Shown: piece by piece, positions 11,481 through 24,828 of the stretch
How the letters are laid out: every line of letters starts with the position of its first letter
Position numbering within the stretch: the first letter of the stretch is position 1
Origin: Melitaea cinxia
Taxonomy: Eukaryota; Arthropoda; Insecta; Lepidoptera; Nymphalidae
Length of the DNA: 64,000 nucleotides
Direction of reading: 5' to 3'
Assembly (NCBI RefSeq): GCF_905220565.1
Contig: NC_059415.1
Location: 4,012,001 to 4,076,000, forward strand
Notes under the pieces: generated by a model
Databases searched by the model: none
Told to the model about the DNA's origin: nothing
Seen by the model: only the letters and a program-made list of their open reading frames with translations
Position numbers and translations under genes: made by a program

Positions 11481-12335
11481 AGTTGTAGTTTTAGGGTCTT
11501 TTTAATTCCAAATCATAGTGATAAAGATATGAGCAAAAAAAAATCTTTCACAAAAATTGGGCATCCAACGACTGATTTTTCTCTTGGCGTTGTAACGAAT
11601 TTAAGATCAAAAAAAAAATTTCACTTGACCTATATTCTTCATATTTCATGACCTGTTCTGAAAACGCCTTCAATTTCATTGTTTCCTTTAATAATCGCTA
11701 ATACACTTTTTTTTGTAAAAAAATATTCATTGATTTGGAAATGTTCAATGAATATGATCACAATTGTTTTTACGTATTTCATAGTATGAGAAATGATCCT
11801 GCTTATATTTTAGCTGTATCGAATTATACGATATATAGTTGACGTTTTTTTCCTCTTTATTGACGGTCAAATTAAATCCAGCAAATAAAACTGACGTTTT
11901 ATTTATTGGTTTTAATTTATTTTATTATTATTGAAAATTATTGAAGTGATGAAATTATTATAGTTTTTATTAATATAGATTATGTTATTTGACTATGTAT
12001 TGTGAATTTTTAGTAATAATTTACTTTTGTTTTGTTAAATGAAATAATGGAATTGAATGTGATGTCAATTTTTGTATTTTTATCTTCATATGACATGTAT
12101 TTAATACGACCTGATAATATCCTGTGATGTTAGATCTAAGATGATGGAATAAATAAATAATAATAATTAATAATTTATTGGGAAAAAACGGCGCACAATA
12201 ATACAAATATTTCACAAAACAATAACAATATTTGAGCCAACAAAGTTTCCACTTATATTTAAAACATGAACTTATTACTTGAAATATTAACAAAAATATT
12301 AGGTACATATGAAATTTAGACAATACAATACAATA
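11480..12335. other. non-coding spacer
   Basis: AT-rich with A- and T-runs; no gene recognised. The 100-codon minus-strand open stretch at 12021-12323 is low complexity. Confidence 0.5.
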
Positions 12336-12535
12336 TCTTATATATAAAATTATTGTGTCACAATGCTTACCATACTCCTCCGAAACGGCTGAACCGATTT
12401 TTATGAAATTGTGTGAATATCGAGTAGGTCTGAGAATTAGCCAACTTTTTTTTTTTTCATACTCTTAAGTTATAAGGGGGGGTTTAAGGTGATTAATAAG
12501 ATATATGGCAAAACAACGTTTGCGAGGTCAGCTAT
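12336..12535 (+). mobile_element. non-autonomous Helitron, family H5
   Basis: Begins A|TCTTATATATAAAATTATTGTG, contains the Lepidoptera-typical CTCCGAAACGGCTGAACCGA block and ends GAGGTCAGCTA|T, a one-base decay of CTAG. About 200 bp, no ORF. It lies 34 bp before a second Helitron. Confidence 0.65.
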
Positions 12536-12569
12536 TATAGTCTAAAAATAATTTTTGACAAGCCTTTTA

Positions 12570-12855
12570 TCTATACTAATATAATTATAAAGAGGTAAAG
12601 TTTCTAACTTTATTTGTAGGGGGTAATCTTCGCAAATACTGATCCGATCATGAAAAATCTTTCACAAACAGAAAGCTACACTATTCAGGAGTTATAGGCT
12701 ACATTTTAGTGTTATTGAACAAAAAATTCAGTGAAAAAACATAGTATATGTAAATAAAATCGGAGAAATGCGAGCGAGATGAAAACTTTACTATATATTA
12801 TTTACATCACAAAAATAATAATTAACGCCCAACGAAGTGGGCACGGGTCGGCTAG
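12570..12855 (+). mobile_element. non-autonomous Helitron, family H1, with 3' hairpin
   Basis: A|TC at 12569-12571 and CTAG|T at 12852-12856. A hairpin GCCCA/TGGGC (12827-12831 with 12838-12842, six-base loop) lies nine bases before CTAG, the position expected of a Helitron terminator hairpin. 286 bp, no ORF. Confidence 0.8.
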
Positions 12856-15800
12856 TCTAACATAAAATTTGATGTTTGATAAAATATTTATGGGTTCTTG
12901 AAATTTTCCTTCTTCTAGTTTTCACATATTCAATACCAACTAAACCAGCTACTTTATTCGCGGTTACACCTAAAACCGTGCCTCAAACTGACTTGACACC
13001 TAGTATACAATAGTGTCCTAGGCCCTAGTTTGTAGTTTATATAAAAAGGAAAATAAAAAAGTTATTCTTCATTGGTTAGCTAGCTTCAAGTATTAGAAGA
13101 AATTATGAACGTAAGAAGTTATTCTTCAAGCTAGAAGAAGCTATTCTTCGTGACGGTGTACGCATCGTAAAAATTTATTCTCATAACTTTTTACCTAATG
13201 CCTCAAAAGAAATATAACTTCAAAAAGTTTCGTATCTTTCAGCCTTTTGTTAAGTTCATGATTAATCCACTTTGAAGAGTAACATATTTAGTTATTAGAT
13301 TTCGCAGAGAAGTAGTAGTTCATCGTAAGTGTTTTTAAACATTCGATTGCAACTATTTTTCACATAAGTAGTAGCCGTTTAGGGTGTATGTTTAATATTC
13401 GATTTATCTTATTGTAGATATAGGTCTAACAGAAGTATTGTATTTGGGCAAAATTTGTACATACTTGATAAGGGATAGCCACACCATCCTTCCTTCTCCT
13501 GTTCAAAAGTATTTTGCAACGAGGTATTAGTTTTATTTGTATTAGATTTAGAAAATACAATTTCTTAGCCTATTAGCTGTCCTGTAGAGATCCTGCGTGG
13601 GAAATCCATTAGGTTCGTAGTATGAGTTTAAATCGTGTTAAAAACTCAATAACATAAATCTTTTAATAGTGATATATATTTTTATATTAGTACTTTTTTA
13701 TGTATATGTAATATATGTGCTTTTCTGTGCCACATAAGACGTATATCCATTTTTTTGTATACTTACAAACGCACTTCTGTAGATCGTAAGATTGACTACG
13801 TGAGAAAGCTTTTAGCCCTAAAACCTACGACCTTTCTTACAGTAAAGATAACTTTTAGGGTATTGTATAGAAAAATTCTTAAAATCTCTACTGTAATAGG
13901 TTTTACACTGGCTAAGTAAGTTGAATTTTACCATAGAAATACCTCATTCAACCATTCCTTGCCTTGTACTCCCTAAGAATCTGTTTGCCATTGTAATCTG
14001 TTTCATACATTCCTTATCAATAGAAAGCGACACAAATGAGACAGCAAAACAATGTTATTGCTGTCTCATTTAATTATAATTAATGAAACGGCGATGACGT
14101 CAGCACAAATGATTCTCGCTCGTGATCTCTGTGACATGAGTTGTAATTATTCCTATTAACGTATATAGCTGGATGATCTTCTAGATTTAAACTGTTAAAC
14201 TTTTTGTACTTGACAGTTGTACACTAATATTTATATTAATAACTTACTAGAAAACTTCTTTGAGTGAATCGTTAATGGGTGTTTAGTTTTATCACCATGT
14301 TTTAATATTTAGAATTAATAATACTATACTTGGAAATATAATGTCACAAAATTTTGGACCCCTCCCTACTCCTTGTCACACAATATCTTACTTCGTCGAC
14401 CTGACACCCTCCCTTAACGTGTGACGTAATTTATGGTGACCTAAGGGCAGCCCCTTTGGAACGATATTTTTCTATAGTCATTTACGTAATATCGATTGTT
14501 TGGTTTACATATAAAATGTATTTTTATAACAAATAAAGAAGTAAATGTCAAAATATATACATTGAAGTAAAGCAGCAATACTTTCCAAGAAGAGGATAAT
14601 GACAGACTCTACTTTTCTGTGAAACTTATATTGTTGTAATTGAATTTATATAAAAGTCGAAGTCACCTGGGAGAGTTTACATAATCCTAGGAGATACTAC
14701 AATTGAAAGGGGTAAGTAATTTATTTTATATGAATACGAATGCCAAGGGTCAGGTTTGACCTTTTACAGAATCTGTGTTTCGTGGAAAATATATAGATAA
14801 ATGATACAATTTGTTACAGGAACACGAATTTGAATTTTCTTAAGATTTTTTTCACACTTATATCATTATTTTTAATTATAAAACTTTTATGTCAAATGAA
14901 ACCTGAAGTTTGCGCGTAAGATCCGCGGGAGGAGGCGTCAAAACACAATATCTCATTAGTGATTCAAAACATTTAGCAAAAGCCAATCAACAGGTGCTTT
15001 ACAATCACGAGCGGTTCCCGAACTCTACCTGTCACGCCTTGATGCTGGCTTCGCGCCAAAACTGACAGCCGTAATGGTGGATAACCACAGATTAAGTAAA
15101 GACAACTGCCAAGCAGGTTACAGATCATTGTTCGAATTAAATGATTACGTTACAAGAAGATTTTTGACACATTAAAAAAAATTGGTAGTTTATAAGATAG
15201 GTTAATAAAATCAATTTAAATTGAAGCACTGTGGAGCACATTACGCAGTTCTCTTTTTTATATAATAGCAATGTCAGAGACACCATATTCTGACATCTTG
15301 TAAAAAATAACAGGGTTTTTTTTTCTCGAGCAATTGAGTCCAAAAGAGTGAAGTAGAGCTGATTGTACAACAGACGTTGAAAAGACTAAATTTAATTTGA
15401 ATTATCCAATCAATTTACATTGAAATTAGCTTTTAATTAGACTGTATTAGTAAAGACAAAATTCAACATAGTTATAAAGCATTTTTATATATAAATTAGC
15501 AATTTGTGAAACTAGCATAATATAATAATATGATAATATATAATGAGTTACGAGTAAATCCGAATTTTAAACTTTAATATTTTTTTGGATTAGATAGTCG
15601 TCAGCTGGTAAACTTTAACTTTATGTATAACGTTGAACGTTAACAACTATCTACTAAAATATTAATAGAGTAGGGTAATCTTTCCCAGATCCTCGAGTTA
15701 TTTGTTCAAATCAGAAGAGTTGACTGGAGGGATGGTTAATTCCGACCGAGCGTGGCTCTTTATATAACTTGCTATCACTTGGGGATTTCTTACAAAACCG

Positions 15801-18800
15801 TACATATGTATGTCTAGATACATGAACGTAGTTAACTGCAATCTTTCGAAGAAATATGCAACCCGACAATGAGGGATTCCACTGGATTGGAAAGTACCGC
15901 ATTCGTTCTATTTTAAAGTACGCGCGATTAATAATACGGACGCATTATATAAGATTTTCTACGTAAGTATATACAATATGATATTTAAAATGAAACCCGT
16001 AGTTTAAATTCAATATTATTATATAAAGTGTGCGCGGGAGACGCACGCAATGAAATCCCTATTACCACAGGTCGTACATATTTTTCGAAGATTTATCTAC
16101 GGGAAACAAAAAAAAATCTTGAATAAGATAGCTTCGCGAAATTTACAAGACTTATAGGTGTTTTGATAGAATAAAATAAAAATTCCAAGCGGTAAAACTT
16201 TTATGTCCAATATTTAAAAGCTACCGCCCCGTTTCCGGAAATAACGACCAAATTTCAAATTCCTGAAACATCTTTGCTTTCGTGCTAACAATTTAAAATA
16301 AAACTTTTCATATTTCTGACATTTTGCTTTTATAAAATTTGCTAGATAATATATATTAGGTAATTTTTTTGTCTATTTTGTCGTAACTTAATAGCAGGTT
16401 TTATGTTTTCAGTGGTGATTTGAAATATACACATGAAAATTTCACATGTAAAGTAAATAATTTCACACTGTGACGAAGAGTTTGTCAGCTTAAAATTCCT
16501 AACAATTAGCAACATGAAACAATAACAATTTAAACCACGCAGGTTAAATATTAATATAAAAATGATCAAATTATTGCTGGCTATTCATAAAATATCAAGC
16601 CTTCTGAAAATAATAATAAATGAAGGCTTGTAAGTGCCAAAGAATGATTGTAGCTGTAATAAGCATCATTACGTACAATGGCACGGAAGGTATTATTAAA
16701 TCTGAATTTTTAATATAACTTAGTTAAAGTCGACTATGTTGCTCGGAGTAATCAATTATTTAATATAATTTTGTAGGTTGTTGTATGAATATTATGTATC
16801 TTGGAATCGATTAAGTGCTTTGATGAATGAATTCGTTGTTAACACATCCAACATGAATGATAAGTATCTATTGAAATAAGTTTAGGCAAAATATTTTTCA
16901 TATTTGGAATTAGAAATAATGGCTTTCATGTAGGATTTATGATTAAATTTATAATGATGGAATAAGGTGTGATAATGAAATGTTTTACCGTAGCATTAGG
17001 TCGAATGTGTACCCACTCATAATGCCGACGACACTAATGTCCGCTAAATCTCGAAAAAGTTTATGTGACAACTTACTAATCTTTATAATTTATATTATTT
17101 CTTTTATGTATCTTAAATAAATAAATAAATAATTGCTGTTACGTGACAAGACTAATTGTTGAATTTCTGATAGAGTAGTGTATTGAAGGCTTTAAAAGGA
17201 GTCATTTTTGTGTTTCTTTGCAAAAATTCTCAACAGTAATCAATGTAAACTACATTCCGAATCGATGGTAGCTTTCCATTGACTATAATTAATAAAGAAA
17301 AGTATGTACAAATCTTATAAAAATACAAATTGAAAAAATCTTTTTGTTGTGTTCAAACTATAACATATATAAATACGTATATTTCCGTGTCTCGAAGGCT
17401 TTTCGAACTTTCCCTATACAGTGTTATTATATCCCAGTTTGCGGATTAACTCTGCCTCACAATGAGATCCACTAATGATCTGGTTCCGCTCCTGAATTAA
17501 CAAAGGACGAGGCTGGTCACAATGGAAAAATCTTGATTGAAATTTTCATTATACTATTTGTAAAGGTCACAGTAAAAGTGTACTTGAAATGCTGATGTAG
17601 ATAAATGTTAATTGGTATTTCTTTAATAATAAAACTAAACTGTTAAGTAACTCTGATTACTTTTAAATTAACTTTCTTGTTAAAGATAGTTTAAAGGCTA
17701 TATAATAACACGCTATGAAACCGCGCATAGTGTACTAATGTATAAATTAAGTCAATATCTGTGCGCGAAGTACTAAAAACAATTGATAGTCTATAAAAAT
17801 GTCTGCAAGCCAATGAGTCATAAAAATAATTACATAATCAACAGTGTTCCCTCCAACAGACTAATTGCTACTTACTTTAATGCTAAGCTGTTGAATAATT
17901 TATAGTTATAAGTATCTTACTTAAAAGAAAAATTTAATTCAATTTTCGTTTTATTTTAGTAGACATATCGGCGAGAGAGGTTATGAGTCTCTTTTTAGCT
18001 TTAATACTGTTTTTAACTTAATTTGAAATGTATTTGTTTTTGAAAACAGTATATTTAAAGCGAAATAAGTGAGACTGAAGAAAATCTTTTTCTAATTTGG
18101 TAAACTTAGACACTTGGTAAACTTAACGTAAGAAGTGGGTTTTTATTTTAATACTTATACACTTACAAGTTACTAATATAAAAGTTTAATTTAATCTAAA
18201 CCTTCAATTCTGTCTCTACCACCTTTACTTGACGGAACTGATCTTGTAACTAGGCATTATGTCTAGACATCACGAAATTGGCATCAAGTACTTCAAAGGC
18301 TGCCAGCCAAGCGTAAAACTTCAATATTATTTAACGCTCATCGCCAACCTTATTGAACTCGTGCCAAAATGAATTTTGGCAAGAGATACTTAAATCAACA
18401 AAGGATGTTAAGGGCGAACATGCTGAAACATGTCTCCAAGTAATGGACCATAATAATAAATATTAATGAAATATTACGATCGTAACTTGTGTTTGTGTAT
18501 TAATATGCAAAGTCATGACTTAAAAGCCTATACCCACAGTTGGAATTCGTTTTTCATTCGTACCTACCTACATATATTTAAGATTTAGTAACGCATTGTA
18601 GTTGTTTCACGTTTATGTGTTAATGTGTGTAAGTCTCGTCTCGTGTATCTTCGTACACTTAGTACTTAAAACTCTTTGACTTAAAAGATTTGAATCAGGT
18701 GTGCGCATTCGTACGAATTCCTTCGAAAATTTTTCGGTATAGGAAAGGTTTAGCATTAAAGGAAAGGAATTGAAAATATAAATGGAAACAGATTACACTA

Positions 18801-19430
18801 AAATTAATAAAAAAAGTTATGATCCAGTATAATTGGATGACTAAAAATATAATATTTACGACAATTGAGGCTTAAAACGAAAGTAAAATTAATATTTTGA
18901 ATAATAAGGAAAATTTCCATCCGGCCATGCTACTGTAGCACTGTCAAGAAGGATATTACAATTATCATACAAATTGGATTATTATTCAGTGCGTTATCTC
19001 AGCCAATTCGGATAAATTGTGTCGTTATTTCCCTAAGATTTTAGCATGTAATGATATCTGCATTTTAAGAGACATTTCAACGAGACTTACATTAAATATG
19101 AAAAAAGCTAGTAATTATTTTACTCAAAGATACACAGATTAGGCTACATTTCTATATTTAAAAAAACATTCATTTTGCTTACGAATAAGCAATAAATAAA
19201 AACTGGCAAAACAATGGCAATAATGGGAAAGTAAACACGCTTTGTATAATTATAGGAATGAGGCTTAAGACCAGCCATGCCATGTGACATTCGTCAGTTT
19301 GGCGTGCATTGCAGTTTGTTTCGTTGGTCGTCGTCTTTGATAATGGTTATTATTTAAATCGTATGTCTTATTATTTAATAATATATTTGTAGTTAGAGTT
19401 TTACTATTTCTGGCATCTGGCTGAAGCAAA
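12856..19430. other. long non-coding stretch
   Basis: About 6.6 kb without a recognisable gene or repeat terminus. Notable bits: near-repeats of GTTATTCTTC around 13060-13150; a hairpin at 14034-14071; more GC-balanced DNA at about 15000-15120 that I could not read as any known protein in six frames; tandem TAAA at about 17116. It may be intron of bruchpilot, whose nearest exon is on the minus strand at 26840, but no later bruchpilot exon was recognised here. Confidence 0.5.
14034..14071. repeat. perfect 14-bp inverted repeat
   Basis: AAATGAGACAGCAA (14034-14047) and its exact reverse complement (14058-14071) flank a ten-base loop that can partly pair. Too short to call a miRNA precursor on sequence alone. 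Confidence 0.9.
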
Positions 19431-19958
19431 TTTAAGGTCTGTAAATGACTGAAAAATTGAAAGACAGCGCATAAAGTCAAGGTTGAGTTATAGTAGAAAA
19501 CACGAGAATAGGACTCTGAATAACTGGTCAAGAAATATTTTTTCAGACAGCACAATGAGATGGAAAGAGTGTACATTAGACCGGGTGAGCGCTATAGCCA
19601 GTCCTGTATAGAAGAAAAAGTTCATTACGGCGGAGGCTCTGTTTATGTGTGGGCTGGGATTGCTTCCGAAAGCCGCACTGAGCTAGTGAGTCTAGAGATA
19701 TATAATGGAAATTTAATTATAGAAACGTGTGTGGGATGATGAACTGAAATTTTGAATTACTACGTTGGTCCATTTTTAGTGGACATGGGCGAGAATGTCT
19801 TTTTTATGCTCGCTCGTATCACACGAGGAATGGCAAAATATTCCGCAGCATCGCCTCAAAAACCTAGTGGAAAGTATGGCAAATCGCATAGCAGTAGTAT
19901 TGCGAGCTCGCGGAGGCAAAACAAAGTACTAAAATACGTGAAAACGGAGCATCTATAA
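19430..19958 (+). pseudogene. Tc1-like transposase relic
   Basis: Fragments of a Tc1/mariner DDE transposase are spread over several frames. TLNNWSRNIFSD (about 19512-19547) holds the first catalytic Asp. RPGERYSQSCIEEKVHYGGG followed by VYVWAGIA (about 19578-19660) is the standard central block. NYYVGPFLVDMGENVFFM (about 19755-19809) should lead into the second Asp motif. The next recognisable piece is the far C-terminus, EEWQNIPQHRLKNLVESM to a TAA near 19938, so the region with the second and third catalytic acids has been deleted. A stop follows TCVG near 19737. Dead element; no TIRs identified. Confidence 0.85.
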
Positions 19959-20024
19959 CCAATCTACATTTACGAAAATATTGGAAAAACTACGAATTTT
20001 TATTTATATATAAGCTTTTTTATA

Positions 20025-20213
20025 TAACTAGATCACAAAGAAAGCGTACGATTCGCCTCATGGTAAGCAATTACCGTGGCTTACAGACGTCTGCATCTCA
20101 AAAAGCATGACAAGCGCGTTGTCGACCCTATCCTCAATTCCCCCCAGGAGCTCTGGTCACCTTACTCACTAACAGGAACATAACGCTACTCGAAAACAGT
20201 GTTATTTATTATA
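20025..20213 (-). repeat. family D copy
   Basis: Reverse orientation: AAGCGTACGATTCGCCTCATGG through CCCCCCAGGAGCTCTGGTCACC to AAAACAGTGTTATTTA on plus. Lacks the GAGGTAGGGCACAGC end. Confidence 0.75.
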
Positions 20214-20989
20214 TTACATCTTTACATATTATATTACATTTTTTTTAAATAAAAAGATGAATTGTATTAAATTTTGATTCAGTCTGCACTTCGTAATGCT
20301 TGGTAATTTTGAAGATATTGCAGATTTTCTAACCGACCTTTTTTCTTTGCGGTCCAATTTCAAAGAGGTATTCATATAAAAATATTTCAGTACAATGATC
20401 GTTTTATTTTTTTGTAAAAAAAATACAAATATTTCTCGTGACATTACGTCATTCACTCATTTTCTCATTAAAGCGTAAGTCACCGGAATTCCCGATTTCC
20501 AAACGATGCGATCGTTTTTCAGTTCCCGAGTTTTAATTAAAATTTCTCGTAGATATATACCGTCCTATATGATATAAATACGTATTGCTTAACCTAAAAA
20601 TGTTTAAAATTATTAAAAAATATGGTAATAAAATGTCTATCAAAATATTACAAGTCATATAAAATATATATATGTCAATGCAAAGACAATATGAGAAAAA
20701 TACTTAATAAGGTCATGACCTACATGGCTTGTAGCTACCCTTTGTAGTGTTGATGAATATAACAATAATATCGAGTACGTTTGTATAGATGTACAAATTT
20801 CAGGTTTTACTGATACGATTTTCAAAATTATATTTACATCCAAAATCCTTTGCATTCATTAAGTTATGATTATGAACGAGCCACATTGTCTAAATTCTCG
20901 TGCTTATCTAACCACAATAGCGTTGATAAATCAGTTAGTCAAAATCGTGTTATTCTGATGAACGAATTAGAATATGCAATTTATATAAA

Positions 20990-21335
20990 GTAGTGTCGCC
21001 CAGAGGTCGAAATTCGACCATAATTAAAAATTTAGATTAAAGAAAACCAAAAAAAAAAAGAAAATAAAGAATCTTTATTAAATTTTTCAATTTGACTACA
21101 GTCTTTGGCAATCAACTAAAAAGTATAATATGCGTGTGTGTCAAATACATTGTAGTGTGTGTAAAGGTTTTTTTATTGATTTAATATAATTTTCTCCATA
21201 ATAAAAAATAAATAAATTAGCATTCTGCGCTCCTTTTCTATATGAACTATAAGTGTACGAAATGTCATACTCCTCCGTACGCTCAATTTTCGTAAAGAAG
21301 GGTACACAGTTTTTGCTTCACATACATTATATAGA
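20990..21335 (-). mobile_element. non-autonomous Helitron, family H4, minus copy
   Basis: Minus strand: A|TCTATATAATG at 21335, a GTGAAGCAAAAAC block, and a palindrome GGTCGAAATTCGACC (21006-21020, 7-bp stem) just inside the 3' end, where CTAG has decayed to CTAC. The same element lies in opposite orientation at 25132-25490. No ORF. Confidence 0.75.
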
Positions 21336-21339
21336 TCTT

Positions 21340-22200
21340 TTTTACTATACTTAAATTTGCTATCAAAACAATTTCGTTAATATTTCAACACATTTAAATC
21401 TGCGAATAGAGGCTCTGGATCTCTAACATTTTAGAGCCTTCACAGTTAATGTGAAACATTTTATTCATATTAATATTTGTACACTATTTTAATTAAAATA
21501 TACCAGCGCTCGGTTCATTAACATGAAAAGTTTTTAAGTTTATTTAACGAGTTCGTATGATCAATATTCGTAATTAAAATACGTTTGGACTCTTGTAGAG
21601 ACGTAAAGTATACGAAGTTATACCTTATTACAGTGAATTAAAAGTTTTTTTATACGAATATAATTAGAGTAGCTTGTGGCGTAATTATGGGGAATTTAAA
21701 TGCATGGAGTGATTTGTTGGGAAGTGAACAGCTCCTTATTTTTTATGGTTAAAATAATTTAAAAAAAAAATGTTTTAAAAACGACCATCTTTGAAGGTTT
21801 TTATTTTTCCATTTTTTTTTTATATAATAGAAAAAATCATCTTTTTATGTAAATTTAAAGCAATATAAAACCTCCAGCCATCTCTAAGATTGACAAAATA
21901 AGGGCAAAGTAATTATAGAAAATATTTTATGGGCTCGATTTTTAATTTCTCGCTCTTCAAAATAAATTGAAGTTTATTTGTAATATCATTCTTCGTTTGG
22001 AACGTAAGAGATAATGACATGAACCAATTGTTTCTACCCATTCAACCGCATCCTTGTTCAAGTTGAATCGTTTTAATGATTTTTATTGTATTATTGATTC
22101 GCTCCATAGATAACTACTGTGTGAGCAGTACATTTTATTTATACAAGAAATCTTCGCGACTTTGAATGTTCGTTTAAGAATACACTTAATTACTACTTCA
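21340..22200. other. non-coding spacer
   Basis: AT-rich DNA; no supported gene or repeat end. Confidence 0.5.
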
Positions 22201-22204
22201 TCAT

Positions 22205-22522
22205 TTCATCATCATCATCACTTCAGCCTGTCGCAGTCCACTGCTGGATATAGGCCTCCACAAGTTCACGCCAAAAATGGTGTGAACTCATGTGTGTTGC
22301 CCATAGTCACCACGCTGGGCAGGCGGATTGGTGACCGCAGGGCTGGCTTTGTCGCACCGAAGACGCTGCTGCCCGTCTTCGGCCTGTGTATTTCAAAGCC
22401 ATCAGTTGGATGGTTATCCCGCTATAAGTTCCAAGGTGGTATGTAACTGTGCTATTTCTTAGTCGCCTCTTTCGGCACCCACGCCAAGAGAGGGTGTGGC
22501 TGTATTCTTTAGCCAAACAGCA
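22205..22522 (-). mobile_element. LINE-tail repeat (SINE-like), full-length type
   Basis: On the minus strand it contains, in order, the GACTAAG block near the start, a GCGACAAAGCCAGCCC block, CCAAAAATGG reversed, and the 3' end CCTATATCCAGCAGTGGACT followed by tandem ATG units. The 3' end is that of the RTE-like LINE ORF2 at 4396-4612 (VEAYVQQWTAIG-coding). Shares both ends with the copies at 33341 and 57004. Confidence 0.75.
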
Positions 22523-23424
22523 AACTATATACTACTTATATCTCGTGAATCCAAGTCCACAATCGTAAGCCTACTCAAAGAAGATATTGATACCTTTATT
22601 ACCGTTAGTGTCTCATTTGTAAACTCCTGGATATTGGAGAAACTTTCCAGTCGTAGTTTATTTCCCTTTTCATATAGGATATCGTTAGCTACAGGAAATG
22701 AAAGAGATTTTACTGTGAATATTGCTTTGTACATATCTATGTAGTTGCAATTTTCATATGAAACATCTATAGGCGAGGGAAAGCCTGATTGTTGGCGCCG
22801 TGGCGACCCATCGCCACGCTATATGATGGAATTTATGTACTTATACTATAACTTATAATATAGAATTGAGTTGTCGCGATTTTAAGGAAATTTTTGAAGG
22901 TATGTATATCGTTATTTCGACAACATTTAAGAGGATATATCGTTCCAATTTGTAAAATTACAATATAGAAGTGTTTTTGAAGACTACTTGGATTATAGAA
23001 TTTTTGATTTTGATTTTTGAGTTTGAATTATACAAGTAACAGATTAAAATGTTCATTAAATAAATCCCCTTCCAAAGATATCTTTATATTTCGCAACCTT
23101 AAAATAAACTAATATTTTAGGAGTACCCTTAACAATTAACACAAACACGAAAGGAAAAAGTTGAATATCTAAGTAAGTAAGGACCTTTTTGAGCAAATAC
23201 TTACGTAAGATGCTCAAAAAGCTGCCTCATTAAAAAAAAACCTTTTTTAAACACGGAAATAGCCGTGGACTCCTTGCTTTTTAGCTTAACAGGCTGAGAC
23301 TGATCTTTTTTTTATATGTCCATAGTTTTGTTATTTATTTTATATTTTTAATGACACTTTTTTTTAAGTAGGTATTAAGTAAATATGATTTTATAGAATT
23401 TCACTAACTTCATGTTACTTCATA
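22522..23424. other. non-coding DNA with short unassigned open stretches
   Basis: A 69-codon minus-strand open stretch (22525-22734) has a fairly protein-like composition, but I recognise no family and see no splice signals that would make it an exon. The rest is AT-rich. Confidence 0.4.
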
Positions 23425-23525
23425 GCAGGAAATTTTCTGCTCCAAAATATGAAGCAGACCGACTGGGTTACCTCAACCTTACAGAAGATCACGGACAAAT
23501 AATACTGTTTTCAAGCAGAGTTAAA
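23425..23525 (+). repeat. family D fragment, 5' part
   Basis: CAGGAAATTTTCTGCTC, GAAGCAGACCGACTGGG and TTACAGAAGATCACGG in family D order; truncated after the GTTTTCAAGCAG block. Confidence 0.75.
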
Positions 23526-23599
23526 AATTTTAGAGAAATTTAAAAAGGATTTTTATTCCAGGAATATTTTGTACGTAAATAGTTTGTGTGTAATGTATG

Positions 23600-23642
23600 C
23601 TTAGAGTATACATTACAGTACTACTGTAATGTATACTCTAAG
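23600..23642. repeat. perfect 21-bp palindrome, 1-nt centre
   Basis: 23600-23620 is the exact reverse complement of 23622-23642 around a single C. Related TAATGTAT / AATGTATG sequence flanks both sides. Confidence 0.95.
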
Positions 23643-23649
23643 AATGTAT

Positions 23650-24510
23650 GTAAAAAAGATACAGAAGAATAAATTCTTTTATTTAAATAAAATACACTTT
23701 AATAATAATTTCATTTAAGCTTGATCATTTTAATACAAAGTCAATATGATGTAAAAATAGTTAAAGGATTGAAGGAAAATGTTTTAATAACGTTGAGTGG
23801 CATTAAAAAATAATATATTAATCCAATTATTAACTTTTTAAATACAAAACTTCAACAATTTTACCTCATTCAAAATTTGTGTATTTTAATCAAATTAGTG
23901 TTTTCTGTTATTCTGATAAATTATAATTATGAATACAATCTTGAACAAAAATTTTCCTGTTTACAAACTTTACGTCTTAGACCTTAATTAAAAACCACAC
24001 AGCACGCAGCTGCACCTCGCAGTTTTAACCGCGTAATTCGCGATCCTGTGAATATGTCCGGATAAGATTTAGCCAACGTATTATATAGATCTTCAGTTGT
24101 CTTCTTAGCAAATTTTTTAAGGATATAACAATCAGTTCTGTAGTTTTTAAATAAAAAGAGTAACAAACATCCATCTATCATTTATTATATAGTATAGTAG
24201 GATTAGTAGGATTCATTAAGGTAATTTTTATCCAAGTTATTAGTTCACTAATATGGAATCCATATTTATTGTGTAAATAGAATTATTAATAATGGCTGAT
24301 ACCATACAATGATATAATTATATTGTTTATGTAAATGACGAACTTGTCAACACAATTTCTCAATGTAAGTTGATAAGTTATGACGTGCATAAGTTAAATT
24401 AAGGAAATGAGAACATGAGTCGCTTCCACAAATTTTCATGTATCCTATAGATGAATCTTTTAATTAATACGTCGCTCTTCTTGTGAGTAAATTGAAATTG
24501 TTATAATTAA
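23650..24510. other. non-coding DNA
   Basis: AT-rich. A 65-codon minus-strand open stretch at 23984-24181 has a short higher-GC part (about 23995-24060) that I could not assign. Confidence 0.4.
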
Positions 24511-24512
24511 TT

Positions 24513-24828
24513 TCTACAAATAAATAAAATTGGAGTGTCTGTTTGTAATTTTAAAATAACCGCTTTTTACTAAATGCATATGGATGTATACACGGTATAC
24601 ATATATACCAAAATAACATTTTTTACAATTTTTGTCTGTCTGTCTGTCTGTTTGTTTCGGCTAATCTCTGGAACGGCAGGACCGATTTTGACGGGATTTT
24701 CACTGGTAGCTGATATAGTAAGGAGTAACTTAGGCTTTTTTTAGAAATATATTTATTTTATACCTCTGCGAACTGAACAATAACTTTTTTGTTAAATTCC
24801 ACGCTGAAGTAGTAGCGGGTACAGCTAG
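24513..24828 (+). mobile_element. non-autonomous Helitron, family H2
   Basis: Starts near TCTACAAATAAATAAAATTG (consensus from 63451: TCTATACAAATAAATAAAAT) and ends ACAGCTAG|T at 24828. Contains the TCTGTCTGTCTGTTTG run and the GGCAGGACCGATTTTGACGG block. No ORF. Confidence 0.75.

Noticed and set aside
13060..13155. Repeated GTTATTCTTC / GAAGAA motifs
   Set aside because: Irregular spacing and few copies; not a defined tandem or inverted repeat.
22525..22734. Protein-like 69-codon minus open frame
   Set aside because: No recognised family, no credible splice sites, and no start context; kept only as an unassigned stretch.
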